Shown here: piece by piece, positions 51,001 through 59,892 of the stretch
Position numbering within the stretch: the stretch's first letter is position 1
Layout of the letters: each line of letters begins with the position of its first letter
Assembly (NCBI GenBank): GCA_035541935.1
Contig: DATKMJ010000033.1
Location: 1-64,000, forward strand
Length of the DNA stretch: 64,000 bases
DNA from: Candidatus Binatia bacterium
GTDB lineage: Bacteria; Vulcanimicrobiota; Vulcanimicrobiia; Vulcanimicrobiales; Vulcanimicrobiaceae
Direction: 5' to 3'
Position numbers and translations under genes: made by a program
The notes under the pieces: generated by a model
The model's database searches: none
Told to the model about the DNA's origin: nothing
Seen by the model: the letters and a program-made list of their open reading frames with translations, nothing else

Positions 51001-52359
51001 ATGCTCCACCCGGCGACGGTCGCAATCGTGGGTCGGCCGAACGTCGGCAAGAGTGCGCTCTTCAACCGTCTGATCGGCCGCCGGCTGGCGATCGTCGAGG
51101 ACAGCCCCGGCGTCACGCGCGATCGGCTCTACGCCCTGTGCGAGTGGCGCGCCCGCGAATTTAGCCTCGTGGACACCGCCGGCATCGATCCCGGGGCCGA
51201 CGTCGCGCACGGCGCGGAGCTCGCCGAGGCAACGCGCCGCCAGGCGGAAGCGGCCGCCGACGAAGCCGACCTCATCATGATGGTCGTGGACGCGCAAACG
51301 GGACTGCATCCCCTCGACGACGACGTCGCGCGCATCCTCCGCCGCAAGCAGAAACCGATCGTGCTCGTCGCCAACAAGGCCGAGGCTGCCGATGCCGCCG
51401 CCGCGGTTCACGCCGAGTTCGGGCGACTGGGTTTCGGCGAGCCGATCGCCGTTTCGGCGATCCACGGCGAAGGCACCGGCGACTTACTCGACCGCATCGT
51501 GGAGCGATTGCCGCCGCAGCCCGCCGAAGCGTTCGACGCGGCAGAGCTCGCGCTCGCCGTAATCGGACGCCCGAACGTCGGCAAGAGCTCGCTGGTCAAC
51601 TCGCTGCTCGGCGAAGAACGGTCGCTCGTTTCGCAGATTCCGGGAACGACTCGCGACGCGGTCGACGGCATCTTCGACTGGCACGACCGCGCGTACCGTC
51701 TCGTCGATACGGCCGGCTTTCGAAAGAAGCCCGAGGCGCACGGCGCGATCGAGTACTACGCCGCGCTCCGCTCGCTCGCAGCGATCGCGCGCTGCGACAT
51801 CGCGCTGCTCGTCTTCGATGCGATGAGCGGCATCATGGCGCAGGATCGCCGTCTCGCGGGGATCGCGATCGAAGAACGCAAGGGGCTCATCGTCGTCGGA
51901 AACAAGTGGGATCTCGTGCGCGAGCAGGGCGGCGACTTCAGCCAAGGCGAGCTTTCCAACGTCATACGCGAGCAGTTGCCGTTTGCAACGTTCGCGCCGA
52001 TCACGTTTCTCTCGGCGAAGACGCAGCGCCGGCTCGGCAGCCTGATGCCGCTCGTCGCACGCGTAGCCGAGAATCTCGATCGCCGCATTCCGACGCCGGA
52101 GCTCAACACGCTGATCCGCCGCGCGGTCCTCGCGCATCCGCCGCAAGTGACCGGCGGGAGGGTCTTCCGGATCTACTACGCATCGCAACCGGCAACGCAC
52201 CCGCCGCTCTTCCTCTTCCACTGCAACGACCCCGAGCTTGTGCAGTCGCACTACAAGCGCTTTCTAGAGAACACGATCCGCCGTCACGCCGATTTCGAAG
52301 GCGTCCCGCTCTCCCTCGAGTTTCGCGCGCGGCGCGAACGCGACGAGGAGCCGGCATGA
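51001..52359 (+). CDS. der: ribosome biogenesis GTPase Der (EngA)
   Basis: A 452-residue tandem-GTPase protein. Domain 1: G1 VAIVGRPNVGKSALFNRLIG, G3 DTAGIDP and G4 NKAE. Domain 2: G1 LAVIGRPNVGKSSLVNSLLG, G3 DTAGFRKK and G4 NKWD. A KH-like C-terminal domain follows (PTPELNTLIRRAVLAHPPQV). Der is essential for 50S subunit assembly. The stop overlaps the plsY start (ATGA), so the two genes are co-translated. Confidence 0.97.
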   Translation: MLHPATVAIVGRPNVGKSALFNRLIGRRLAIVEDSPGVTRDRLYALCEWRAREFSLVDTAGIDPGADVAHGAELAEATRRQAEAAADEADLIMMVVDAQTGLHPLDDDVARILRRKQKPIVLVANKAEAADAAAAVHAEFGRLGFGEPIAVSAIHGEGTGDLLDRIVERLPPQPAEAFDAAELALAVIGRPNVGKSSLVNSLLGEERSLVSQIPGTTRDAVDGIFDWHDRAYRLVDTAGFRKKPEAHGAIEYYAALRSLAAIARCDIALLVFDAMSGIMAQDRRLAGIAIEERKGLIVVGNKWDLVREQGGDFSQGELSNVIREQLPFATFAPITFLSAKTQRRLGSLMPLVARVAENLDRRIPTPELNTLIRRAVLAHPPQVTGGRVFRIYYASQPATHPPLFLFHCNDPELVQSHYKRFLENTIRRHADFEGVPLSLEFRARRERDEEPA

Positions 52360-52964
52360 GCGATACCGGTCTCTCGATCGCCGCCTTCCTTTGCGCGCTC
52401 CTGATCGGCTCGATTCCGTTCGGATATATCGTCGGCCGGCTCTTCTATGGCGTGGACATCCGCCGTGCGGGCTCCGGGAACATCGGCGCGATGAACGCGC
52501 TACGCACGCTCGGACGCGCCGGTGCGGCGCTCGTGTTGCTGCTCGACGCGCTCAAAGGCTTCGTGCCGACGATGTTCGCGCTCGTCTTATTCAATGGTAC
52601 GCTCGCGTCGCTGACGGCGGCGGGCGCGGTGCTCGGCCACTGCTTCTCTCCGTGGCTCCGCTTTCGCGGCGGCAAAGGCGTCGCAACATCGTTCGGAGCA
52701 ATCTTCGCGCTCTGCTGGCCGGCGGGACTCGTTGCCGTCGGCGGATGGTGTCTCGGCGCGGCGCTGACCGGATACTCCTCGGTCGGCTCGATCCTCGGCA
52801 GCGTCCTCGCGCCAATCGCGATTTGGTCGTTCGGCGCCGGGGTGCCCGAGACGGCGTACGGCGTCTTTGCCGCGCTGCTGATCCTTTTCACGCATCGCGA
52901 GAACGTTCGTCGCCTGCGCGAGGGAACCGAAAGCTCGATCCGAGCCGCCAAGCCACTCCCTTGA
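52356..52964 (+). CDS. plsY: glycerol-3-phosphate acyltransferase PlsY
   Basis: A 202-residue membrane enzyme with about five helices. The three PlsY motifs are seen: SIPFGYIVGRLFYGVDIRRAGSGNIGAMN, HCFSPWLRFRGGKGVATSFG and LILFTHRENVRRLREGTE. It transfers acyl groups from acyl-phosphate (made by PlsX) to glycerol-3-phosphate, the first step of phospholipid synthesis. It begins at the ATG at 52356 overlapping the der stop. The long reading frame upstream belongs only to the der region out of frame. Confidence 0.95.
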   Translation: MSDTGLSIAAFLCALLIGSIPFGYIVGRLFYGVDIRRAGSGNIGAMNALRTLGRAGAALVLLLDALKGFVPTMFALVLFNGTLASLTAAGAVLGHCFSPWLRFRGGKGVATSFGAIFALCWPAGLVAVGGWCLGAALTGYSSVGSILGSVLAPIAIWSFGAGVPETAYGVFAALLILFTHRENVRRLREGTESSIRAAKPLP

Positions 52965-53019
52965 CTTCGGGACGGCCGACCAGGGCTTGCTCCATCGCGG
53001 CCCGTACTGTCTGGGACGC

Positions 53020-53580
53020 ATGATATCGTCAAACGATCTCCGTAACGGCGTGACCATCGTCGTGGATGGCCAGCTCTGGACGGTCATCGAGTTCCTCCAC
53101 GTGAAGCCCGGGAAGGGTTCGGCCTTCGTCCGCACGCGCTTGAAGAACGTCAAGAGCGGCACGACGCTCGAGCGCACGTTCCGCGCGGGTGAGAAGCTCG
53201 AGCGCGCAGTCGTCGACAACCGCCAGATGCAGATGCTCTACAACGATGCCGACGGCTACCACTTCATGGACCAGCAGACGTTCGAGAACGTCACGCTGCA
53301 GCGCGACATCATCGGAGATCCGGCGGATTTCCTGAAGGACGGGATGGTCGTAGACGTCCAGTTCCACGATGGAACGGCGATCGGCGTGGACCTGCCCGCA
53401 CACGTGGAACTGCTGATCGTCGAGACCGATCCCGGGTTCCGCGGCGACACCGCGACGAACACGACGAAGCCGGCGAAGCTCGAGACCGGCGCGACCGTCA
53501 ACGTGCCGCTCTTCGTCGAGACCGGCAACGTCATTCGCATAGACACGCGCGACCGCCGCTACATCGGCCGCGCCAACTAA
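53020..53580 (+). CDS. efp: elongation factor P
   Basis: A 186-residue EF-P with three beta-barrel domains. The loop that reaches the peptidyl-transferase centre reads HVKPGKGSAFVRTRLKNVKS, with lysine at the tip (Lys, as in the EpmA-modified type), and the C-terminal domain has VETDPGFRGDTATNTTKPAKL and VNVPLFVETGNVIRIDTRDR. EF-P relieves ribosome stalling at polyproline. I chose the ATG at 53020 (MISSNDLRNG), the canonical start, rather than an upstream TTG. No epmA/earP or ymfI gene is in the window, so the modification is undefined. Confidence 0.96.
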   Translation: MISSNDLRNGVTIVVDGQLWTVIEFLHVKPGKGSAFVRTRLKNVKSGTTLERTFRAGEKLERAVVDNRQMQMLYNDADGYHFMDQQTFENVTLQRDIIGDPADFLKDGMVVDVQFHDGTAIGVDLPAHVELLIVETDPGFRGDTATNTTKPAKLETGATVNVPLFVETGNVIRIDTRDRRYIGRAN

Positions 53581-53595
53581 AGCGCGCGGCGCCGA

Positions 53596-54366
53596 GTGCG
53601 CTTAGCACTGGAGCTTTTCTCGGCCGCCTTCTTCGCGAGCGTCTTCGGCTCGATGGTAGGCCTCGGCGGCGGGTTCGTCCTCGTTCCGATCCTCCGGCTC
53701 TTCTTAGGCTTCTCGCCGGCGTACGCCGCGGGAACCTCGCTCGTCCTCATCGTCGCCAACAGCGCGAGCGGCGCGGTCACGTATCTGCTGCAGAAGCGCG
53801 TCCATCTCAAGATCGGTCTGCTCATTGCGGCGGGCGGTCTGCCGGGCAGCATACTCGGCGCGATCGCCTCCGTTCACATTTCGGCGCGGCTCTTCGATAC
53901 GGTCCTCGCCGCGATACTCGTCGTCGTCGCGATCGACATGGCGTGGAACGCCGAACGGCGGCTGGCGGGGCGCGTCGAGCACGAGCGCATCGAGTCGCTC
54001 AAGGGCATGTCGTATCGCGCCGCGTTCGCGCTCGGGTTCGTCGTCGGGATCTTCTCGAGTCTCTTTGGGCTCGGCGGCGGCATCGTGCTCGTCCCGACGT
54101 TCCTTTACTTCTCCGAGTTGCCGGCGCACGCGATCAGCGCGACGTCGCACTTCGCCATCCTGCTCACCTCGCCGGTAGGGCTCGCCGTCCACATCTTCCA
54201 GCGCGATATCGTCGGGCGCGACGTCGTGCCACTCGTCGCGGGCGGCCTGCTCGGCGGGCCGGTTGGAGCGCGGCTCTCGCTGCGCCTAAAATCCCCGCAG
54301 CTCCTCATCATCGTCGCCATCGCGCTCGTCACCGCGGCGGTGACGCTCGTCTGGCGCCAGCTCTAG
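53596..54366 (+). CDS. TSUP (TauE/SafE) family anion permease
   Basis: A 256-residue membrane protein with two repeats of the family motif: ASVFGSMVGLGGGFVLVPIL near the start and GIFSSLFGLGGGIVLVPTFL in the middle, then GGLLGGPVGARLSLRLKSPQ at the end of the second half. TSUP proteins export sulfite, sulfonates or related organic anions. The substrate is not predictable. The GTG at 53596 is 15 bases from the efp stop, so it probably belongs to the same transcript. It is convergent with a VOC gene. Confidence 0.88.
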   Translation: MRLALELFSAAFFASVFGSMVGLGGGFVLVPILRLFLGFSPAYAAGTSLVLIVANSASGAVTYLLQKRVHLKIGLLIAAGGLPGSILGAIASVHISARLFDTVLAAILVVVAIDMAWNAERRLAGRVEHERIESLKGMSYRAAFALGFVVGIFSSLFGLGGGIVLVPTFLYFSELPAHAISATSHFAILLTSPVGLAVHIFQRDIVGRDVVPLVAGGLLGGPVGARLSLRLKSPQLLIIVAIALVTAAVTLVWRQL

Positions 54367-54382
54367 ATTTCGAAAACGCTCT

Positions 54383-54730
54383 CTACGTCGCCGGGAGCTG
54401 GCGCAGACCGACGGGCGTTCCCTCGGGATTCTTGACGATCGCGATCAACAAGCCGTAACCGACGTCGGTGACGTCCTGAACGAGTTCCGCGCCGGCTGCG
54501 GTAAGACTCGCCAGCGAGGCTTTGATGTCGGGGATGTCCACGTAAGCAAGCGCGGCCGGCGGACCGCCGTCGCCTCGCTTCGGAACGAGGCCGATCTCGA
54601 AATCCCCGGCTTTGAAGCCGACGTACGGTTTGCCCTCGACGTACGGCTCGGTACCGAGCAACGTCGTGAAGAACGCTTTCGCCTTCGGCACGTCCGCGAC
54701 GGAGTAGACGATGAGACGAACTGTATTCAT
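54383..54730 (-). CDS. VOC (glyoxalase/bleomycin-resistance) family protein
   Basis: A 115-residue single VOC module: VRLIVYSVADVPKAKAFFTT then LLGTEPYVEGKPYVGFKAGD, ALAYVDIPDIKASLASLTAA and GLLIAIVKNPEGTPVGLRQL. A metal-binding His at the start of strand 1 is absent (VRLIVYS), so it may bind ligands without metal catalysis, like bleomycin-resistance proteins. The ATG at 54730 has no close same-strand neighbour; it is convergent with the TSUP gene. Confidence 0.82.
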   Translation of the reverse strand: MNTVRLIVYSVADVPKAKAFFTTLLGTEPYVEGKPYVGFKAGDFEIGLVPKRGDGGPPAALAYVDIPDIKASLASLTAAGAELVQDVTDVGYGLLIAIVKNPEGTPVGLRQLPAT

Positions 54731-54960
54731 TGCGTGCTCCTGCTCCCAGATGGTTGCCGCTTCCTGTCCGCCGCAGCCGCAGCGCGTGCCGCCTTGACCG
54801 GAACAAACCGGCCCGGCGAAACTACCCCAGACGTTCGGTGTGGCGCAAGTGGTCGGCGCCGGTATGCCGCCTGCAGCGCAACCCTTTTTAGTCCTGCGGG
54901 GTAGAGGGGCTTGTAAGCGCCATTTTTCGAGTGGTCGATGAGTAGCGCACCCACCGAAAG
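54731..54960. other. intergenic region with no recognised gene
   Basis: A 230-base stretch between the VOC and helicase starts. On the minus strand an open frame runs through here and into the antisense of the helicase, but it has no recognisable domain. The only clear element is the last few codons of the extended helicase frame, which is open back to a TAG at 54943. Confidence 0.4.
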
Positions 54961-56163
54961 ATAGGTATCGCCATCCCCATATTTCCAGAGCTTCCCCTGG
55001 ATGCCGCCATACGTCGCGGCATCGAAGACCTCCACTATGTAGAGCCCACGCCCATCCAGCGCAACGCTATTCCCGTTGCCCTTGCCGGCCGCGACGTCTT
55101 TGCGAGCGCTCCAACCGGCAGCGGCAAAACCGCGGCCTTTGGCATTCCGCTGCTCCAGAACTTGCTCGAGCGGCGCGCCCACCGCCGTGCCGCGCTGGTC
55201 TTGACCCCGACTCGCGAGCTCGCGCAGCAAATTGCCGAGCATCTTCGGCAGTTGGCAAAACACACCAACCTACGCGTCACGCCGATTTACGGAGGCGTGG
55301 CAATGAGACCGCAGATCAATGCCATGCGCCGCGGCACCGACGTCGTCGTCGCAACGCCCGGACGGCTCATCGATTTAATGCAGCAGGGCGAAGCTTCTCT
55401 CGGCAACGTCGAGATCTTCGTGCTCGACGAAGCGGACCGTATGCTCGATATGGGGTTCTTACCGGCCGTAAAACGCATCGTCGCTAAACTCCCGGCCGAC
55501 CGCCAAACGCTTTGTTTCTCGGCAACGCTCGCCGGCGCGGTGCTCGCGCTTGCGCGCGAGTTTCTCCGCGATCCCGTGCGCATCAACTTAGCGCCCCCGA
55601 CGCCGGTAGAAACCGTAACCCAGTGGGTGTACGAAGTGGAGCCGCACAAGAAAACCGATCTCCTCGTGGACCTGCTCAAAGATGGACGCGTCTTCAATGC
55701 GCTCGTCTTTACGCGGACCAAGTCGCGGGCCGAGCGCGTTACCAGTGCCTTGGTGCGAAATCGCGTCGATGTCGAACGCATCCACGGCGATCGTTCGCAG
55801 GCGCAGCGCTCGCGCGCTCTCGAGGCATTTAAGAAAGGACGCTATCGGGTCTTAGTCGCCACCGACGTCGCCGCGCGGGGCATCGACATCAACGATCTCG
55901 GGCACGTCATAAATTACGACGTTCCGGCGGAACCCGCCGATTACATACACCGTATCGGGCGCACGGCGCGCGCGCAAAAAGCCGGCGACGCAATTACGTT
56001 CGTTTCGCGCGACGAGGCCGGCTCGTTCGCACGCATCGAAGGCGCGATCGGCGCGCCCCTCAAGCGCAGCGAGCACGCCTTCATGGAACAGGGATCTGGT
56101 CGCGCGTCTACGGTCGAGCCGCAGGTGCGCCGCCGATCGTTTCAGCGCCGCCGCCGCCGCTGA
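54961..56163 (+). CDS. DEAD-box RNA helicase with no ordinary start codon
   Basis: A helicase of about 400 residues if read from 54961. All motifs are present: Q motif with FPELPLDAAIRRGIEDLHYV and EPTPIQRNAIP (from about 54982), motif I ASAPTGSGKTAA, TPTRELA, TPGRLID, DEAD, SAT, HGDRSQAQRSRAL, VATDVAARGIDI and HRIGRTARA, with a basic C-terminus (RRRSFQRRRRR). The frame is open from a TAG at 54943, but no ATG, GTG or TTG occurs in it until a TTG at 55162, which would delete the Q motif and Walker A. Candidate starts are ATA 54961 or ATC 54967/54973. A rare start, sequencing error or mutated gene must be considered. Confidence 0.8.
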   Translation: MGIAIPIFPELPLDAAIRRGIEDLHYVEPTPIQRNAIPVALAGRDVFASAPTGSGKTAAFGIPLLQNLLERRAHRRAALVLTPTRELAQQIAEHLRQLAKHTNLRVTPIYGGVAMRPQINAMRRGTDVVVATPGRLIDLMQQGEASLGNVEIFVLDEADRMLDMGFLPAVKRIVAKLPADRQTLCFSATLAGAVLALAREFLRDPVRINLAPPTPVETVTQWVYEVEPHKKTDLLVDLLKDGRVFNALVFTRTKSRAERVTSALVRNRVDVERIHGDRSQAQRSRALEAFKKGRYRVLVATDVAARGIDINDLGHVINYDVPAEPADYIHRIGRTARAQKAGDAITFVSRDEAGSFARIEGAIGAPLKRSEHAFMEQGSGRASTVEPQVRRRSFQRRRRR

Positions 56164-56241
56164 AACTCGATCCGACAAACCCCGAGAATGCGCACCGGCA
56201 GGTACGTCGCGGAGGAGCGGTCGACGACATCGAGCGTCAGG

Positions 56242-57210
56242 CTATCGCTGACCTTTGCTGACCGCCGAGCCGAACGGATCGTTGAATCCGCCGATCGCTT
56301 TCGTCGGCGTACCACCGGCGGGGTATTTCCAGAACATGACGTTTTCGTTGCCGAGATTGGGCCCGATGAAGGTGTTGCCTTGGATGAAGAACTGAAAGAT
56401 GCCGGTCGTGCCGGTGAGCGGAGTCTCGCCGACCACCGTGCCGACGGAGTGCGTGATTTTGACATGATAAATCACGGGGGTGCCCGTCCCGACGATGCCG
56501 CCTCCGTCTCCAACGGCTAGGTACTTACGGTCCCACTGTATGTTGGTGGCTTGGACGATCGTCTGATCGAACGCGATTGGGACGAGCGTTCCGCCGTTTT
56601 TGCGAAGCTCTGCCAGCCGGTACGCAAGCGACGAGTCGACTCCATTGGCGTAGAGGTTGCCTCTGTCGTCGTACGTCACAAACAGAACGAACTGCATCTG
56701 GCTGTCGGTGTAGAGGGTCGGCGCGCCTTGAGCGTGAGCGTATACGGCGACACTTCCGGCGCCGGCACTCAAGGTCTGGGCGTTGGCAACGGCGAGGTTT
56801 CCCGTCGTCGGATCTACCGAGCAGCCTTCCGGAGCGTTGTTGGGATCGGTCAAGGTAGCGATCGGGATCGTGCCGCCGTGCGCGTATTCGACGATGTCGT
56901 TGGTTCCCTCTTCCACGATCCAGACGTCGCCGGTGCCGTCAACGCATTCACCCGCCGGGAAGCTCAAGCCGGTCAGCGTGCCCTGGAGCTTTGCATCCGG
57001 AAACGAGTACACGTACACGTTGCCGCTGCCGTCGTCTGAAAGGTAGAGAAGATCGCGCTTCGCCAAGCCCGAAGCCATCCACGATACGCCGCGTTTAAAT
57101 AAATGCGCGCTCGCCGTCGGCAGCGCTTGCGATCCGCCGCTGCACCCGGCAACGGCGAGCGCGGCTGCCAATACGCCGGCAATCCAAGCGATAGTAAGAG
57201 GCGCTCTCAT
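56242..57210 (-). CDS. beta-propeller lipoprotein (NHL-like)
   Basis: A 322-residue exported lipoprotein (lipobox AVAGCSGG). The mature part has propeller blades such as DDGSGNVYVYSFPDAKLQGT, CVDGTGDVWIVEEGTNDIVE, VDPTTGNLAVANAQTLSAGA and DDRGNLYANGVDSS. Related in build to the propeller lipoprotein at 14859 but with less regular repeats. Binding or lactonase-like roles are possible; none is assigned. I chose the ATG at 57210 since the signal peptide starts there. Confidence 0.75.
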   Translation of the reverse strand: MRAPLTIAWIAGVLAAALAVAGCSGGSQALPTASAHLFKRGVSWMASGLAKRDLLYLSDDGSGNVYVYSFPDAKLQGTLTGLSFPAGECVDGTGDVWIVEEGTNDIVEYAHGGTIPIATLTDPNNAPEGCSVDPTTGNLAVANAQTLSAGAGSVAVYAHAQGAPTLYTDSQMQFVLFVTYDDRGNLYANGVDSSLAYRLAELRKNGGTLVPIAFDQTIVQATNIQWDRKYLAVGDGGGIVGTGTPVIYHVKITHSVGTVVGETPLTGTTGIFQFFIQGNTFIGPNLGNENVMFWKYPAGGTPTKAIGGFNDPFGSAVSKGQR

Positions 57211-57339
57211 CGGGCACTGGTTATTTAACGCCCGGCCGAAGCCTGCCCGGTTGGCCAACCAGCTCGGCGCCGCTGTAAAACGCTGCAGCGGTGCGGGTGA
57301 CAGGAAACTCTGCTTGTTTTTCGAGATGATACGTGCACG

Positions 57340-58350
57340 ATGGCGCTCGCGCTGGCAGTACTGGCTTTATTTCTCTCTATTTGGATCGTGGTCCCGGGCC
57401 CGATCGTTCCGCTATTCGTTCTGACGGTCGGTGGTACCGAGCTGTGGCCGATCTTGACGGTTGTTAGCGCCGTCGTCCTGTTCGTCGCGTTGCGTTCGCG
57501 CAGCTCCACGCGACCCGCGGCCGTCATTATCGCGCTCGTCGCCCTGTTTTGCACGCTGGTCCCGCCGATTGCGTACGCGATACAAGGCCCCCGTCTCCCG
57601 TTGACGGCTTGGCTCATGCCGCTTTCCGGACGTGCGCGCTCGACCGCCGTTCGCCCGGACGCTCCTTTCGTGCTCGCGATTTATGGTGGCGCGTGGGAGC
57701 ATGGTTCGCCAAGCAGCGACGCGCGATTCAACGCGATCGTCGCCTCTTGGGGCTATCGCGTCGTCCCGCTAAACTATCCGCACGCGCCTCGCGCGCGCTG
57801 GCCCGCGCAACGCGACGCGATCCTTCGCCAGATCGATTCACTGCCGGCCGGCCGCATCGCCGTGCTTGGGCATTCGTCCGGCGCTCAGTTGGCGATTATC
57901 GCGGCAGCTCTGCGGCCGCACCGCATCAGCGCCGTGATAACCTACGAGAGTCCGCTGGACCTTCGACTCGCCTATGAGTATCCACCCAAGCCCGACTTGA
58001 TCGACGTGCGCCAGGTGATGCTCGATCTTTGCGGCGGCACGCCGGAGCAGCAACCCGCATGCTATCGAAGCGCATCGCCCCGGTACGTCATTCATGCGGG
58101 CATGCCGCCGGTCCTCATGATCGCGGCAGGTCGCGACCACGTCGTCCAACCTGACGTGGAACGCTTCTTGCGCGACGAACTGCGAAGTTACGGCGTGAGC
58201 GTTGCGTACGTCGAGCTGCCTTGGGCCGATCACGCCTTCGAGGATGTTGCCACCGGCTTTCACGACCGCGTCGCGCTGTGGTACGTCCGCCGGTTCCTGG
58301 AACTTCATTTCGGTACGGACCGCTCGCGGAGCGAGGGGCGTGGAATATGA
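57340..58350 (+). CDS. membrane-anchored alpha/beta hydrolase
   Basis: A 336-residue protein. Residues 1-80 hold three hydrophobic helices, then an alpha/beta hydrolase fold: oxyanion region FVLAIYGGAWEHGSPSSD (a variant HGG motif with YGG), nucleophile elbow VLGHSSGAQLAI with the catalytic Ser, the acid in MIAAGRDHVVQPD and the His in WADHAFEDVATG. It resembles BD-FAE/esterase-lipase relatives and is likely an esterase facing the outside. Its stop overlaps the start of the exonuclease gene (ATGA), so they are co-translated, an odd partnership. Confidence 0.75.
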   Translation: MALALAVLALFLSIWIVVPGPIVPLFVLTVGGTELWPILTVVSAVVLFVALRSRSSTRPAAVIIALVALFCTLVPPIAYAIQGPRLPLTAWLMPLSGRARSTAVRPDAPFVLAIYGGAWEHGSPSSDARFNAIVASWGYRVVPLNYPHAPRARWPAQRDAILRQIDSLPAGRIAVLGHSSGAQLAIIAAALRPHRISAVITYESPLDLRLAYEYPPKPDLIDVRQVMLDLCGGTPEQQPACYRSASPRYVIHAGMPPVLMIAAGRDHVVQPDVERFLRDELRSYGVSVAYVELPWADHAFEDVATGFHDRVALWYVRRFLELHFGTDRSRSEGRGI

Positions 58351-59213
58351 AGACCATCGTTCATCTCGTCGACGGAACCTACGAACTTTTCCGCCATTTC
58401 TATGGACTGCGCCGCGTCACCGATGGGAGGCCGCGACGCTACGGGGCTGCTGCCGGAGTGCTCAATACCGTGCTGCAAATGATCGGCGAGGGTGCCACGC
58501 ATGTCGGCGTCGCCACCGATCACGTTATCGAGTCCTTCCGCAACGCGCTTTGGAGCGGCTACAAAACAGGAGCAGGAATCGATCCCGCGCTTCGCGCGCA
58601 GTTCGAGCCGCTCGAGGACGCGTTGCGGGCGATGGGCATTCCGGTTTGGGCGATGATCGAGCTCGAGGCAGATGATGCGTTGGCGTCGGCGGCCACAATC
58701 GCATCGCAGCAATCTCGCGTAGAGAAAGTCTGCATTTGGACGCCGGATAAGGATCTCGCACAATGCGTGCGCGAGGATCGCGTCGTGCAAATCGACCGAA
58801 GGAGCAAGATCGTCCGCGACGCTGCCGGCGTCCGAGCTAAGTTTGGGGTAGACCCCGACCTCATACCCGACTATCTTGCGCTCGTTGGCGATGCCGCCGA
58901 CGGCTATCCCGGCATTCCGGGCATCGGGCCGAAGAGCGCAGCCGCTCTCCTCACGCGTTATGGCGCGATCGAACGGTTCCCGTCCGAGGTGCTCGGTGAG
59001 CGATACCGTCTCGCGCTGTTATTCAAAGAACTCGCAACGCTTCGAACCGATGCAAAACTCTTTGCAGACGTCGACGAGCTTGAGTGGCACGGGCCCACCG
59101 CCGGGTTTCCCGCGGCGTGCGAGCGGCTCGACGCCCCGGATCTTCTCGTGCGTGCTACCAGAGCCGCGCGAGCTCGTTACGCAGAGGCGCGAGAAGATCC
59201 AGCGAACTTCTAA
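58347..59213 (+). CDS. 5'-3' exonuclease (FEN-like, Pol I N-terminal type)
   Basis: A 288-residue stand-alone flap nuclease. The 5'-3' exonuclease N domain starts VHLVDGTYELFRHFYGLRRV (acidic D9), contains MIELEADDALASAATIASQQ (EADD) and CIWTPDKDLAQCV (TPDKDL), and ends with the helix-hairpin-helix YPGIPGIGPKSAAALLTRYG. It removes RNA primers or flaps, like the 5' domain of DNA polymerase I but without a polymerase. The ATG at 58347 overlaps the hydrolase stop by 4 bases. Confidence 0.9.
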   Translation: MKTIVHLVDGTYELFRHFYGLRRVTDGRPRRYGAAAGVLNTVLQMIGEGATHVGVATDHVIESFRNALWSGYKTGAGIDPALRAQFEPLEDALRAMGIPVWAMIELEADDALASAATIASQQSRVEKVCIWTPDKDLAQCVREDRVVQIDRRSKIVRDAAGVRAKFGVDPDLIPDYLALVGDAADGYPGIPGIGPKSAAALLTRYGAIERFPSEVLGERYRLALLFKELATLRTDAKLFADVDELEWHGPTAGFPAACERLDAPDLLVRATRAARARYAEAREDPANF

Positions 59214-59323
59214 AGGGAAGTTCGTCCGTTCTCTTCTCGCGCCGTTTTCAGTCTTCTACTGGGGCTGGATCTACGAGGGGCGATACCGTAAGTTCCCGCG
59301 CATTCCAGCCTCTTCGGGTTGAC

Positions 59324-59485
59324 TTAGATCGACGAAGCTGTGGTACTGAACAGGCTGCTCAGATTCTTTCCGAGAGTCTGAACGGCGACCAGGGCAATCA
59401 TCGCGATCAAGGCGACCAGCAGGCCGTACTCGACCATTGTAGCGCCTTCTTCGTCGCGAATCATTGAGGTGATTGTGGTCAGCAT
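59324..59485 (-). CDS. Flp/Fap-type pilin (second of two)
   Basis: A 53-residue prepilin: basic leader MLTTITSMIR, cleavage region DEEGATMVEYGLL (the peptidase cuts after G; the E at position 5 is present) and a hydrophobic helix (GLLVALIAMIALVAVQTLGK). The TadV-type prepilin peptidase would process it for export as a Flp pilus subunit. The ATG at 59485 is preceded by AAAGGAC. It lies 10 bases after the first Flp gene on the same strand; the two are about 75% alike by eye. No tad assembly genes are in the window. Confidence 0.88.
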   Translation of the reverse strand: MLTTITSMIRDEEGATMVEYGLLVALIAMIALVAVQTLGKNLSSLFSTTASSI

Positions 59486-59495
59486 AACACGTCCT

Positions 59496-59657
59496 TTAGA
59501 CTGAACCCGCTACGGTGCTGAACATGGAGCTTAAGTTGATTCCGAGAGTCTGCACCGCAATGAGCGCAATCATGGCAATCAAGGCGACTAGGAGGCCGTA
59601 CTCAACCATCGTGGCCCCGTCTTCGTCGCGGATGATGGGCTCGAAAATAGCAAACAT
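59496..59657 (-). CDS. Flp/Fap-type pilin (first of two)
   Basis: A 53-residue prepilin with leader MFAIFEPIIR, processing region DEDGATMVEYGLLV and helix GLLVALIAMIALIAVQTLGI. It is preceded by the same AAAGGAC ribosome-binding sequence as the other copy and is the first gene of the pair. Flp pilins are bundled into adhesive pili by the Tad system. Two tandem copies suggest gene duplication; the two differ mainly in the leader and the C-terminal tail. Confidence 0.9.
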   Translation of the reverse strand: MFAIFEPIIRDEDGATMVEYGLLVALIAMIALIAVQTLGINLSSMFSTVAGSV

Positions 59658-59892
59658 TAGATGTCCTTTAAGCCTCCGTGTGAGGCCCAATCGCAGAATC
59701 ATAGGCCGCCAGCTGCTTAAGCGCAACCGGCTAACCTTGCCGTAACTATAGCACAACGCCCGGCGTGATGTCGAACCTTTTTCGGCCACGAGAGCGCTTC
59801 GTCTATTGGCACCCGCAGTTCGTTCGGCTCGATGACGCCATGGACCGGAATGGATTTGCCGTTCTAGCCGATTTGCCGACAAAATCCATGGC

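Noticed and set aside
48065-51073. 1002-codon frame antisense to mutS and miaB
   Set aside because: It covers two well-supported genes on the other strand and its translation is Arg/Asp/Glu-rich without any domain.
54727-55263. 178-codon minus-strand frame between the VOC gene and the helicase
   Set aside because: Half of it is antisense to the helicase Q-motif and Walker A region; the rest has no recognisable domain.
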